NCBI GenBank assembly: GCA_016699575.1
Contig: CP064979.1
Coordinates: 558,001 to 622,000, forward strand
DNA length: 64,000 nt
DNA from: Flavobacteriales bacterium
Lineage (GTDB): Bacteria > Bacteroidota > Bacteroidia > Flavobacteriales_F > PHOS-HE28
Reading direction: 5' to 3'
Positions 27,230 through 34,771 of the stretch are shown piece by piece. Made by a program: the position numbers and the translations under genes. Position 1 is the first letter of the stretch; every line of letters starts with the position of its first letter. A model generated the notes under the pieces. It did no database searches. It was given only the letters and a program-made list of their open reading frames with translations, and was not told the origin of the DNA.

Positions 27230-28600
27230 TCACTTCGCCAACGCCGCCTCCGCTTCTTCCAGCGTCGGGGTGTCGTTGTGGTGCCACTGGCCCTTCACGG
27301 TGCCTTCCTTCAGCAGCATGAGGCCGGGGTTGGCGCGGTTCACGGTCTTCAACGTCACCTCGTCGCACTGTGTGAAGTCGAAGGCGGCTTGGTGCGCATG
27401 GCGGAACTCCTCGATGTCGTCCCAGCTGCTCGCGCTCACGCCGTACACGTACCAGCCCTTGTCCGTGGCAGCCTTCGCCAGGTCAACGATGGCTTTCATG
27501 TTCTGCGTCTCGGCGTCCTTGCAGCTCTTCACCAGCACCAACAGCACGGGTTGCGTTTCGCCGAGGATACCGTCGGTGAGGTCCGTGCCGTTCTGGTCGG
27601 TGAGCGAGAAGTCCTTCACCTGGCTATCGATGCCCGGCTCCAGTTCGTTCACGCGCTGCTCCACGAACTCCCACGTGGCCACCCACACGCTGTCGTTCCA
27701 CGGGTAATTGTTGCTGGGATACTCCTTCACCTCGCCGCTCTGCTTGTTCTTGTACACGAGGAAGATCTCGTTCACGGGCGCCTTGCCTTCCTTCCGCTGT
27801 TCTGCGATGCTCTTACCCACCGCATACGGACGGTAGTCGCGCACGGGATTGTGCGCCACGCACCACCAGATGAAGAACAGTGAAACGAAGGTTGCCCACA
27901 ACGCCGTGACCCACTCGGCCTTCGGCGCCTGCATGATGCGCTTGATGCCGAGGTAGCCGACAAAACCGATGAGGGTGAACCACACCGGCCCCCACCAGGT
28001 GAACACCCACGAGAAGAACGCCACCAGCACCAGGCCCATCGGCAGGATCAGCTTGTCATCGGCGCTCGTGTTCCAACCAATGCCGGGCTTGCGGAACGTG
28101 GCGATGGCGATGGGGATGATAAGGACGAAGAGGATCGCGTCCTTCATGAAGCTCTCCCACGGTGTTAGACTGCGGCCAATGGAGCCCTTCATGGCATCGC
28201 CGAAGCAGCCGCAATCGGTGACGCAGTGCACTTCCTTGGTGACTTCCACACCTCCTGAGCCTGCCGAAGGATCGACCACCGTGTACGTGCCGTGCGGATC
28301 GCAAGTGGCCGTGTAAGCGGTGAGCCAACCGAAGAAGATGGTGAGCCACAAGAGCGCGGCAACGGCCAGCTTCATCCGCCCCCCGAACAGCACCGCGAAC
28401 CCCAGCACGATCTCGGCCACGCAGGCCAGGATGCCCAGGAACATGCTCGCCGGCTCCAGGAAGGTGAGGTTGAGCGCGGCTTCGGCGAAGTATTCCTCCA
28501 GTTTGATGCTGAAACCGATGGGGTCGTTGGCTTTGATGAGGCCACTGACGATGAACAACGACCCGACGATGAGACGGCAGACCAGCACGAGGTACTTCAT
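27230..28600 (-). CDS. DoxX-type BT_3928 family membrane protein
   Basis: This 456-residue protein opens with the DoxX/MauE-like membrane domain (LVCRLIVGSLFIVSGLIKAN, then DPIGFSIKLEEYF) spanning four helices to about residue 160, with a Cys-rich periplasmic loop (VHCVTDCGCFGDAMKGS). Further helices follow to about 260. The C-terminal half is thioredoxin-like, with LLVLVKSCKDAETQN in place of a CxxC and a SASSWDD segment. This matches the BT_3928 family, proposed to act in envelope redox chemistry. A -7-like box lies just upstream. The neighbouring DUF1599 and folP genes make a layout I recall from Bacteroidota. Confidence 0.85.
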   Translation of the reverse strand: MKYLVLVCRLIVGSLFIVSGLIKANDPIGFSIKLEEYFAEAALNLTFLEPASMFLGILACVAEIVLGFAVLFGGRMKLAVAALLWLTIFFGWLTAYTATCDPHGTYTVVDPSAGSGGVEVTKEVHCVTDCGCFGDAMKGSIGRSLTPWESFMKDAILFVLIIPIAIATFRKPGIGWNTSADDKLILPMGLVLVAFFSWVFTWWGPVWFTLIGFVGYLGIKRIMQAPKAEWVTALWATFVSLFFIWWCVAHNPVRDYRPYAVGKSIAEQRKEGKAPVNEIFLVYKNKQSGEVKEYPSNNYPWNDSVWVATWEFVEQRVNELEPGIDSQVKDFSLTDQNGTDLTDGILGETQPVLLVLVKSCKDAETQNMKAIVDLAKAATDKGWYVYGVSASSWDDIEEFRHAHQAAFDFTQCDEVTLKTVNRANPGLMLLKEGTVKGQWHHNDTPTLEEAEAALAK

Positions 28601-28612
28601 GGCAAGAGGAGT

Positions 28613-28627
28613 TGCGGCGAATGTAGG
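28613..28627 (-). promoter_or_regulatory. Putative -7 box of the DoxX gene
   Basis: On the minus strand the sequence CCTACATTCGCCGCA contains TA-CA-TTCG, close to the Bacteroidota consensus TAnnTTTG. It lies 13 bp before the ATG, so the transcript would have a very short leader. The same word precedes several other genes here. Confidence 0.5.
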
Positions 28628-28702
28628 ATCCGGGTCCGCGACAACGAGATGGCGTTAACGAAGTGTTGGGGCATTGGTCGTGCGGCGGGCCTCGCGCGTG
28701 TT

Positions 28703-28730
28703 GTCCCCCTTTGAAGGGGGCAGGGGATGA
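28703..28730. repeat. Left inverted repeat of the DUF559 cassette
   Basis: GTCCCCCTTTGAAGGGGGCA and the next eight bases are matched in inverted orientation at 29179-29207, with a single 1-base indel. Each copy is itself a hairpin (CCCCCTT/AAGGGGG). Together the copies bracket the DUF559 gene. Confidence 0.75.
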
Positions 28731-29150
28731 CTACTCCTGCTCCCGTTGTTTCGACTTACGCATTGGCCTTGGCACAGGCGACCTGGCGGCGTGCTCGGCG
28801 ATCCAGCGGACCAAACGTGCGTGCACCTCGTCCGTGTGAAGCATCACTTCTTCGTCGGAGAACCTGAGCGTGGTGTATCCCAACGCAGCCAAGCGCTCAT
28901 CGCGGGACTTGTCACGGTCCTTGGCACCCGGTCCATCATGCGATGCCCCGTCCACTTCGACCACCAGTTTCAACTCCTTGCAGAAGAAGTCCGCGATGTA
29001 ACCCCCAATGGGACGCTGGCGCAGGAACGGGTACCCCATGAGTTGCCTATCACGCAGCAACTCGCACCACATGCGAACTTCGGCTTTCGTGCTCGCGTTG
29101 CGGTGCTCGCGTGCATAGTCCTTCAGACGGTTGGTGTAGTGATCGTTCAC
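28731..29150 (-). CDS. DUF559 endonuclease-domain protein in an inverted-repeat cassette
   Basis: This 139-residue protein starts at GTG. It is a compact DUF559 domain: RLKDYAREHRNASTKAEVRM, then LMGYPFLRQRPIGGYIADFF, the D...E-x-D core (ADFF ... LVVEVDGASH) and ERLAALGYTTLRFSDEEVM. The fold is that of Vsr/restriction endonucleases. Its stop codon directly abuts one 28-bp inverted repeat and its start lies about 30 bp inside the other, which suggests the gene and repeats move as one unit. It interrupts the DoxX-DUF1599 neighbourhood. Biochemical activity of this family is poorly known. Confidence 0.82.
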   Translation of the reverse strand: MNDHYTNRLKDYAREHRNASTKAEVRMWCELLRDRQLMGYPFLRQRPIGGYIADFFCKELKLVVEVDGASHDGPGAKDRDKSRDERLAALGYTTLRFSDEEVMLHTDEVHARLVRWIAEHAARSPVPRPMRKSKQREQE

Positions 29151-29178
29151 GTCGATGAAAATACACGGGCTTGGGTGA

Positions 29179-29207
29179 TCATCCCCCTGCCCCCTTCAAA
29201 GGGGGAC
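29179..29207. repeat. Right inverted repeat of the DUF559 cassette
   Basis: TCATCCCCCTGCCCCCTTCA and the following nine bases are the reverse complement of 28703-28730 apart from one extra C. Its inner half is a CCCCCTT/AAGGGGG hairpin. Confidence 0.75.
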
Positions 29208-29300
29208 AAAGCCGTTTGTGCCGCAGCTCCCCGGAAAAACGCAAAGCACTGGGGCGCAGGACGGTGAAGACGGAAGGAGCGGCGAGCCCGCGCGTGCTGT

Positions 29301-29341
29301 CCCTTGAGGCTTGGGACTTGAACCTTGGGACTTGAAGCTTG
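29301..29341. repeat. Short repeats of the CTTGGGACTTG type
   Basis: CTTGAGGCTTGGGACTTGAA and CCTTGGGACTTGAAGCTTG repeat a word whose complement CAAGTCCCAAG is found at 19045-19135. It lies directly before the 3' end of the DUF1599 gene. Confidence 0.5.
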
Positions 29342-29342
29342 C

Positions 29343-29882
29343 TCACTCCTCCTCCAGCCGTACCATCGCGAACACCGCATAGTTCACGATGTCGATCCAA
29401 TTGGCATCGATGCCTTCGCTAACGAGGGTCTTGCCGGCGTTGTCTTCGATGCTCTTAATGCGCAGCAGCTTCATCAGGATGAGGTCCACGAGGGAGCTCA
29501 CGCGCATGCTGCGCCAAGCCTCGCCGTAGTCGTGGTTCTTGCGTTGCATCAGGTCGCGCGCGCCGTTCAGTTCCTTCATCAGGGCACCGCGTGCCTGCTC
29601 GGGCGACAGGTCGGGCTGGTCCACCACACCCAAGCGCAATTGCACCAGGGCCATGCCTGCGTAGTTGATGATGCCGATGAGCTCCGGCCGTATCCCCTCG
29701 CCCACCTTGCTCTCGCCCACCTGCTGCAAGGTGCGGATGCGCTGTGCCTTGATGAAGACCTGGTCGGTGAGCGAGCTCACGCGCAGGATGCGCCACGCCG
29801 TGCCATAGTCGATGGCCTTCTTGGCGAACAGCGCCACGCACTCGTTCACCACCGCATCGTACTGCTGCAAGGTCCTGTCCAT
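29343..29882 (-). CDS. DUF1599 (nucleotide modification-associated) protein
   Basis: The protein is 179 residues from MDRTLQQYDAV; a longer frame upstream runs into the neighbouring gene. It consists of two similar halves, each with a Y-G-x-A-W-R-x-x-R-V-S-S-L motif: DYGTAWRILRVSSLTD near residue 29 and DYGEAWRSMRVSSLVD near residue 120. This is the duplicated DUF1599 family, which I recall as linked to nucleotide modification. Function in Bacteroidota is undetermined; the layout beside folP suggests a housekeeping nucleotide or folate link. A -7-like box lies just upstream of the start. Confidence 0.82.
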   Translation of the reverse strand: MDRTLQQYDAVVNECVALFAKKAIDYGTAWRILRVSSLTDQVFIKAQRIRTLQQVGESKVGEGIRPELIGIINYAGMALVQLRLGVVDQPDLSPEQARGALMKELNGARDLMQRKNHDYGEAWRSMRVSSLVDLILMKLLRIKSIEDNAGKTLVSEGIDANWIDIVNYAVFAMVRLEEE

Positions 29883-29884
29883 GG

Positions 29885-29898
29885 CGCGCGAAACTAGG
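29885..29898 (-). promoter_or_regulatory. Putative -7 box of the DUF1599 gene
   Basis: The minus-strand sequence CCTAGTTTCGCGCG contains TA-GT-TTCG and ends only 2 bp before the ATG. It also overlaps the stop region of the TPR gene, so the DUF1599 gene may have its own promoter and a nearly leaderless transcript. Confidence 0.4.
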
Positions 29899-31174
29899 AT
29901 CGTTTTTCCCGCCGCCTTCGCCGCGCCGCCATCGCAGCGGCGACAACAGCGGCCAACCCACCACCAATAAGCCATGGCTTCCTGCCCGACGTTCCATCGC
30001 CTCCGGCAAGCTGCTCGCGCAATGCCGCTTCCACGTTGCGCAGACTGTCGCTCATCAACTGTCGTTTGAACTCCATCTGGTCCAGCTGCTGTTCCAGGTC
30101 GTCGGCGCGCAAGCTGTCGGTGAGGGCGGTGAGGCGTTCGTGGTACCGCAGGGCATCATCGTTGCGGCCCAGTGCCTTGCTGCTTCTGTAGAGGCAATCG
30201 CAGGCTGAGCGTTCCTGCGAGCGCAGCCCGAGGTCCTTGGCGATGGCATCGGCCTTGGCGCATTGTTCCGCGGCTTCCTTGGCTCGCCCCGCATCAATGA
30301 GCACGAAGCCCGTTGTGGTGAAGGTGGTGACAAGACCCTGCTCATCGCGCAGGGCTTCACGCAGTTCGCGGCTTTGCCGAAGGCTCACCAAGGCACTGTC
30401 CAATTGCCCGGTGCGCCGGTGCAGTTCACCGATGTCGGCCAGCACTTTGGCCTCGCCAGCCCGGTCACCGATGCTGCGCTTCATGGCCAACGCGCTCCGG
30501 AGTTCGGCCGCTGCGCGGGCGTGCAAGCCCTGCTCCATGTACACTAGGCCCAGATTGCCCTTGGCCGTGGAGAATGCGCGGTCATCGCCCTGCTTACGGT
30601 AGATGTCCATGCACTTGCGCGTGTAGCCCAACGCAGCTGCGGTGTCGCCCAAAGCGTGATAGATCCCCGCGATGTTGTTGTAAACGGAAGTCAGCGAGCG
30701 CTCATCGTTCAAGGCCTCGAACACGGACAGGCTCTGCCGATAGTGCTCCAGGGCTTTCCCAGTGTTGCCCTGCTCTTGATGGATAGCCCCGAGGTTGATG
30801 TGCGCCCCGGCCACGGTTTTCTTGTCGCCCGCTTCGGTGCCCATCTCCAGCATCTGCTCGTAGGCCACGTGGGCCGCGTAGTAGTTGCCGATGATGGAAT
30901 AGGCCACTCCTTGGTGGTTGAGCGCCAGGATGCGGTTGGACCGGTCTTCGCGCGCGCTGGCCTCGTCGTAGAGCAACAGCGCCAGTGAGAGCGCGCTGTC
31001 GGGATCGCTCGGCATCAGCGCCCATGCAGTACGGCCCAATGCCTGCAACCGCACGGAGTCGGGCTTGGCCGCATCCTTCCAAATGCTCCACAAGCTGTCG
31101 GTCTTGCCGGCCGCGCTCCACAAGGGCAACGCTGCCATTGCAATGAACATCGCCCACCGGTTGCGTTTCTCCAT
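29894..31174 (-). CDS. Secreted tetratricopeptide-repeat protein with C-terminal membrane anchor
   Basis: This 426-residue protein has a weak signal segment at residues 8-22 (AMFIAMAALPLWSAAGKTDS). At least seven TPR units follow from about residue 50 to 330 (NHQGVAYSIIGNYYAAHVAY, INLGAIHQEQGNTGKALEHY, KGNLGLVYMEQGLHARAAAE). A coiled coil around 340-385 precedes a short hydrophobic anchor (LIGGGLAAVVAAAMAA) and a basic tail. The plan resembles the sensor part of TPR histidine kinases without the kinase. It is divergent from folP with only 35 bp between start codons. Confidence 0.78.
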   Translation of the reverse strand: MEKRNRWAMFIAMAALPLWSAAGKTDSLWSIWKDAAKPDSVRLQALGRTAWALMPSDPDSALSLALLLYDEASAREDRSNRILALNHQGVAYSIIGNYYAAHVAYEQMLEMGTEAGDKKTVAGAHINLGAIHQEQGNTGKALEHYRQSLSVFEALNDERSLTSVYNNIAGIYHALGDTAAALGYTRKCMDIYRKQGDDRAFSTAKGNLGLVYMEQGLHARAAAELRSALAMKRSIGDRAGEAKVLADIGELHRRTGQLDSALVSLRQSRELREALRDEQGLVTTFTTTGFVLIDAGRAKEAAEQCAKADAIAKDLGLRSQERSACDCLYRSSKALGRNDDALRYHERLTALTDSLRADDLEQQLDQMEFKRQLMSDSLRNVEAALREQLAGGDGTSGRKPWLIGGGLAAVVAAAMAARRRRREKRS

Positions 31175-31209
31175 GCTGCAAGTTGCACCTTGCAGCGCGA
31201 ACGGCGATC

Positions 31210-32055
31210 ATGTATGCCCCACCACTGACCTGGCGCTTGAAAGACCGGCTCATCGAGCCCCGTTTCCCGATGGTCATGGGCATCATCAATGCCACGACCG
31301 ATTCCTTCCATGGCGCCAGTCGTGCCACCACTGTGGATGATGCACTGCACCTGGCCGACCGTTTGCTCACCGAAGGAGCAAGCATCCTCGACATCGGCGG
31401 GGCGAGTTCACGACCGGGCAGCAGCGAGGTGCCCGAAAGCGAAGAGCTCGGGCGGGTGGTGCCCATCATTGAAGCCATTGCCCGGCGCTTCCCTGATGCA
31501 CTGCTCAGCATCGATACGTGGCGTGCCCGCGTGGCGCACGATGCCGCGAACGCCGGCGCCGGGATGGTGAACGACATCGGTGCCGGTCTGCTGGACGAGG
31601 CCATGTTCAACACGGTAGCAAAACTGGGCGTGCCTTACGTGGCCATGCACATGCAAGGCACACCGGCCACGATGCAGCAGAGCCCGGTGTACGGGGACGT
31701 CGCTGCGGAGGTAACGCTTTACCTCAGCCAACGCCTGAGCGCCGCGCACAATGCGGGCATCGCCGATGTGATCCTGGACCCGGGCTTCGGCTTCGGCAAA
31801 TCGACCGCGCACAACTACACGCTGCTGAAGGAACTACCGCGCGTCAAGAACCTCGGCGCACCATTGCTCTTGGGACTTTCGCGCAAACGGATGATCAACG
31901 AGGTGCTGGGCACCAAGCCCGAGGAAGCGCTCAACGGCACCACGTCGCTCAACACCATCGCACTGCTCCACGGCGCGGACATCCTGCGCGTGCACGACGT
32001 GAAGGAGGCCGTGGAATGCGTGCGACTGGTCAACGCTTGGGCAAGCGCGACCTGA
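31210..32055 (+). CDS. folP: Dihydropteroate synthase
   Basis: The protein is 281 residues from MYAPPLTWRLKDR; an earlier Met nine codons upstream is less likely. Family motifs are present in order: MGIINATTDSF near residue 23, DIGGASSRPGS, MVNDIGAG, DPGFGFGKS, LGLSRKRMI, and RVHDVKEA at the end. The enzyme joins p-aminobenzoate to 6-hydroxymethyl-dihydropterin diphosphate in folate synthesis. The usual N-x-T-P-D-S-F loop here has Thr in place of Pro. Its 3' end overlaps the convergent lipoprotein gene by 26 bp. Confidence 0.95.
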   Translation: MYAPPLTWRLKDRLIEPRFPMVMGIINATTDSFHGASRATTVDDALHLADRLLTEGASILDIGGASSRPGSSEVPESEELGRVVPIIEAIARRFPDALLSIDTWRARVAHDAANAGAGMVNDIGAGLLDEAMFNTVAKLGVPYVAMHMQGTPATMQQSPVYGDVAAEVTLYLSQRLSAAHNAGIADVILDPGFGFGKSTAHNYTLLKELPRVKNLGAPLLLGLSRKRMINEVLGTKPEEALNGTTSLNTIALLHGADILRVHDVKEAVECVRLVNAWASAT

Positions 32056-32623
32056 CGCGGGCCTGCTCCTCCATCAGCGTCTTGAGCAACGCACGGCGTT
32101 GGGCAACATGCGCACTGTCCCACTGCATGGCACTGTCCTCGGGCATGTAGCGCGCTTGGCCAAGCGGCTCGTCCAGCATGCTGTAGTCCACGTCCGGCAA
32201 TCGCTCCACCAGACCGACATCCATGTGCATACCGAAACCTCCATCGTCGTCCATCGCGGGTATACCGCGCGCATCCACTACCATGCTCTTCGTTGTGTAG
32301 CCATCGGCCGTGTAATACAAGCGGTAGGACCGGCCGTAGTCGATCTCCAGTTCATACGAAGCCGAATCATCGACCACAGTGGCGGAGTCCACCAGTGCAC
32401 CGCTCACACCATCGGCCACCCGGATGTGGAACCGTTCCATGCCTTCACCGGTCTCGGCGTCCTTGATACGGCCGTACACGAGGATGGTGGATGTTGAAGC
32501 GGTGTCAGGACCTGGCGAGAAGACCGTTGTGTCGCGGCCTTGTTCCGGCACCGCCGGTGTGTCGTCCACCGGTGCGGAGCATGCCAGGACGAACAGCGGA
32601 AGGAAGAGCGGGGCGAGCCTCAT
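32030..32623 (-). CDS. Lipoprotein, divergent member of a four-gene paralogous cluster
   Basis: The protein is 197 residues from MRLAPLFLPLFVLACSAPVD, with lipobox LACS, so it should be lipidated. The mature part shares the plan of the three genes upstream: a carboxypeptidase-regulatory-like strand domain (ILVYGRIKDAETGEGMERFH), a YELEIDYGRSYRLYYTADGY segment, VVDARGIPAMDD, and a C-terminal helix with LGQARY. Family members of this type are usually envelope proteins. Its function is unknown. Confidence 0.75.
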   Translation of the reverse strand: MRLAPLFLPLFVLACSAPVDDTPAVPEQGRDTTVFSPGPDTASTSTILVYGRIKDAETGEGMERFHIRVADGVSGALVDSATVVDDSASYELEIDYGRSYRLYYTADGYTTKSMVVDARGIPAMDDDGGFGMHMDVGLVERLPDVDYSMLDEPLGQARYMPEDSAMQWDSAHVAQRRALLKTLMEEQARVRSRLPKR

Positions 32624-32643
32624 GCCGCCCAAGATGCACAAGA

Positions 32644-33189
32644 TCAGTGCTCGCCGTTGGTGACAGGGCCATTGGCCTTCTTGTCGTGCCCGGCCATGTA
32701 GCGTTTGATGCGCGCGCGCATCTCGTCGCCGTACTCCTTGTCCCAAACGATATTGCGCACGCTGTGCTTGTATCCGGCCTTGCCCATCGGCTCGGTGAAG
32801 AGGCGGGTATCGAGGCCTTCGATCGGCGGAAAGAGCGTGATGTCCACCACCATGGTGATGGTGGGCACATCCAGCAATGCCGGTGCACCGCGCGTATCGA
32901 TGACGACCCGCTTGGCCACCTGGCCCGGTGCCGAGTAGATGATCTCGTAGTTCGACCCTCGGGCCAGTTCAACGGTGTACTTGCCGTTGCGGGCCACCTT
33001 GTGCATCTCTTCGCTGTGCGTGCCGCGCCGCACGATGACGATGGCGCCTTTCACGGGCTCGCCGTCGAACTCACCGAGGACACGGCCCGTGACCTGGATG
33101 GTGTAGCGCATTTCGGCCTTGCCCTGGCCCAATAGCGGCAGCGACAACGTCATTGCGGACCCGAAGACCAGTGTTGCGATCGTGCGCAT
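32644..33189 (-). CDS. Small exported protein, tandem paralogue 2
   Basis: This 181-residue protein has a signal peptide (MRTIATLVFGSAMTLSLPLL). A CarboxypepD_reg-like domain follows: TGRVLGEFDGEPVKGAIVIV, then YTVELARGSNYEIIYSAPGQ. The shared core is VIDTRGAPALLDVPTIT, then DITLFPPIEGLDTRLFTEPM and GKAGY, ending in an acidic-basic helix. It is closely similar to the two genes upstream and more distantly to the lipoprotein downstream, all on one strand with short gaps, so the set arose by tandem duplication. The function is unknown. Confidence 0.78.
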   Translation of the reverse strand: MRTIATLVFGSAMTLSLPLLGQGKAEMRYTIQVTGRVLGEFDGEPVKGAIVIVRRGTHSEEMHKVARNGKYTVELARGSNYEIIYSAPGQVAKRVVIDTRGAPALLDVPTITMVVDITLFPPIEGLDTRLFTEPMGKAGYKHSVRNIVWDKEYGDEMRARIKRYMAGHDKKANGPVTNGEH

Positions 33190-33217
33190 GACGTATGGTT
33201 GCGCGCCGGTCAGGCCA

Positions 33218-33763
33218 TCAGCGTCCGGCCAACGTTCCTTGCTTCTCCAACTGGGCGTCGTACTTCGTCATGAACACGCGGATGCTCTCGCGCATCGCCT
33301 TGCCGTATTCCTCGTCCCAACGCATGTTGCGCACTTTGGAGCTGTACGCTGCCCTGCCCATGGGCTTTTCGAACAATGCGGTTGCAAGGCCGCTCACCGG
33401 TGGAAAGAGGTTGATGTCCACGTTCATGGACAGGCGTGGCACATCGAGGTTCGCTGGGGCCCCGTGGGTGTTCACCTCCACGCGCTTGGCCACCATGCCG
33501 GCGGCGGAATAGGTGATCTCGTAGCGGCCACCACGTTCCAGTTCGAACGCGTACTGGCCATCGCCCTTCACCACCACCATGTTCTCCGAATGGCCGTCCT
33601 TGCGCACGATCACCACGGCCCCTTTGATCGGGTCGCCCGTGGTTTCGTCCAGCACCCGGCCCTCCACCACGATATCGTAGTCGGCACCCGGGCGCTGTGC
33701 GTTCGCCGCGCCATGCACAAAGGCGCACAGCAAAATGCCCAGTAGGGGTTGACGGATGTTCAT
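33218..33763 (-). CDS. Small exported protein, tandem paralogue 3
   Basis: The protein is 181 residues from MNIRQPLLGILLCAFVHGAA (signal peptide); the open frame continues upstream antisense to nothing meaningful. It shares with its neighbours EGRVLDETTGDPIKGAVVIV, YAFELERGGRYEITYSAAGM, VNTHGAPANLDVPRLSM, DINLFPPVSGLATALFEKPM and GRAAY, then WDEEYGKAMRESIRVFM. Length and gene spacing are the same as in paralogue 2. An exported, possibly periplasmic structural role is likely; no enzyme motif is seen. Confidence 0.78.
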   Translation of the reverse strand: MNIRQPLLGILLCAFVHGAANAQRPGADYDIVVEGRVLDETTGDPIKGAVVIVRKDGHSENMVVVKGDGQYAFELERGGRYEITYSAAGMVAKRVEVNTHGAPANLDVPRLSMNVDINLFPPVSGLATALFEKPMGRAAYSSKVRNMRWDEEYGKAMRESIRVFMTKYDAQLEKQGTLAGR

Positions 33764-33798
33764 GGTCCCCTTTCTACGGGAAACATCACCATAGGTTC

Positions 33799-34356
33799 CT
33801 ATTGGGGCTGCCGATCGGGCCTGCCGACCGTGCCGATCCGTTCGACCTCCCTGAAGTACTCGGCCATGAACTTGCGCACCGGCAGGCTTATCTCCTGCTC
33901 GTACACGTCGTCCCACACGATGTTGCGGCTGCTGTGCTTGTAGTAGGCCTTGCCCAGCGGCTCCCGGAATATGGCCGCATCGAGGGTGGCCACCGGCGTG
34001 AAGAGCGTGATATCGATGATCATCGTCAGCGAAGGCACATCGAGGAGCGGTGGCGCCCCGTGGGTGTCGATGAGCACGTGCTTGTCCACCAGGTCGTCGC
34101 GGGTGAACTCCACACGGTAGTGGCAATTGCGCTCCAGTTCCAGTTCGAACCGGCCATTGCCCCGTGTGATGATCAAGTTGCTCAGCTCACCGTCACGCAG
34201 CACCCGCACTTTCACGCCTTTGAGGGGTTCACCGCTCAGTTCGCCGCTCACCACGCCGTACACCGTCATAACGTACGGCAGCACGCTCTGCCCCTGCCCG
34301 AAGCCCAGAGCGCCGACGAACAGAGCGGTAAGCGTGAACAGTTGGCGGACGTTCAT
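33799..34356 (-). CDS. Small exported protein, tandem paralogue 4
   Basis: The protein is 185 residues from MNVRQLFTLTALFVGALGFG (signal peptide). It has the same core: YGVVSGELSGEPLKGVKVRV, FELELERNCHYRVEFTRDDL, LIDTHGAPPLLDVPSLTM, DITLFTPVATLDAAIFREPL, GKAYYKHSSRNIVWDD. It is the first gene of the four-gene run and is divergent from the small membrane protein at 34421. The conserved tail NIVWDxxY distinguishes paralogues 2 and 4. Confidence 0.78.
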   Translation of the reverse strand: MNVRQLFTLTALFVGALGFGQGQSVLPYVMTVYGVVSGELSGEPLKGVKVRVLRDGELSNLIITRGNGRFELELERNCHYRVEFTRDDLVDKHVLIDTHGAPPLLDVPSLTMIIDITLFTPVATLDAAIFREPLGKAYYKHSSRNIVWDDVYEQEISLPVRKFMAEYFREVERIGTVGRPDRQPQ

Positions 34357-34420
34357 GCGGAAAGAAGACGTGGCGAAGATCGGACTGTTGCCACCTTTCG
34401 CCACCACATCAACGACGATC

Positions 34421-34771
34421 ATGCCCACCTTCAGCAACCTCCGCAGATCGGAGAACTTCCACATCGTGCTCTGGCTCTTCAAGGACATCTGCTGGGTGCA
34501 GGACTGGCGGCTGCTGGGCAGCATCATCCTGGGACCCACAGTGGTGATCGCGGCCTGGATCGCGTGGCGCAGCCGCCACGACTTGTCCGAACTGCTCCAC
34601 AGCCTGGCGGTGGTGTTCTGGATCTGCGCCAACGGCATCTGGATGCTGGGCGAGTTCCACTGCGAGGATTGCACGCGCCCGGTGGCGCTGGTGTTCTTCG
34701 TGCTGGGCATCTCCTGCGTCGCGCGATGGTACATCTGGCCGCGCCCCTTCAGGGCACCGGCCGGTCAGTAG
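34421..34771 (+). CDS. Small integral membrane protein, unknown
   Basis: The protein is 116 residues from MPTFSNLRRSEN. Three hydrophobic segments are visible: SIILGPTVVIAAWIAW, SLAVVFWICANGIWMLGEF and PVALVFFVLGISCVARWYIW. A Cys pair (FHCEDCTRP) sits between segments two and three and could bind metal. No family is recognised. Its end overlaps the convergent propeller-like gene by 7 bp. Confidence 0.65.
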   Translation: MPTFSNLRRSENFHIVLWLFKDICWVQDWRLLGSIILGPTVVIAAWIAWRSRHDLSELLHSLAVVFWICANGIWMLGEFHCEDCTRPVALVFFVLGISCVARWYIWPRPFRAPAGQ

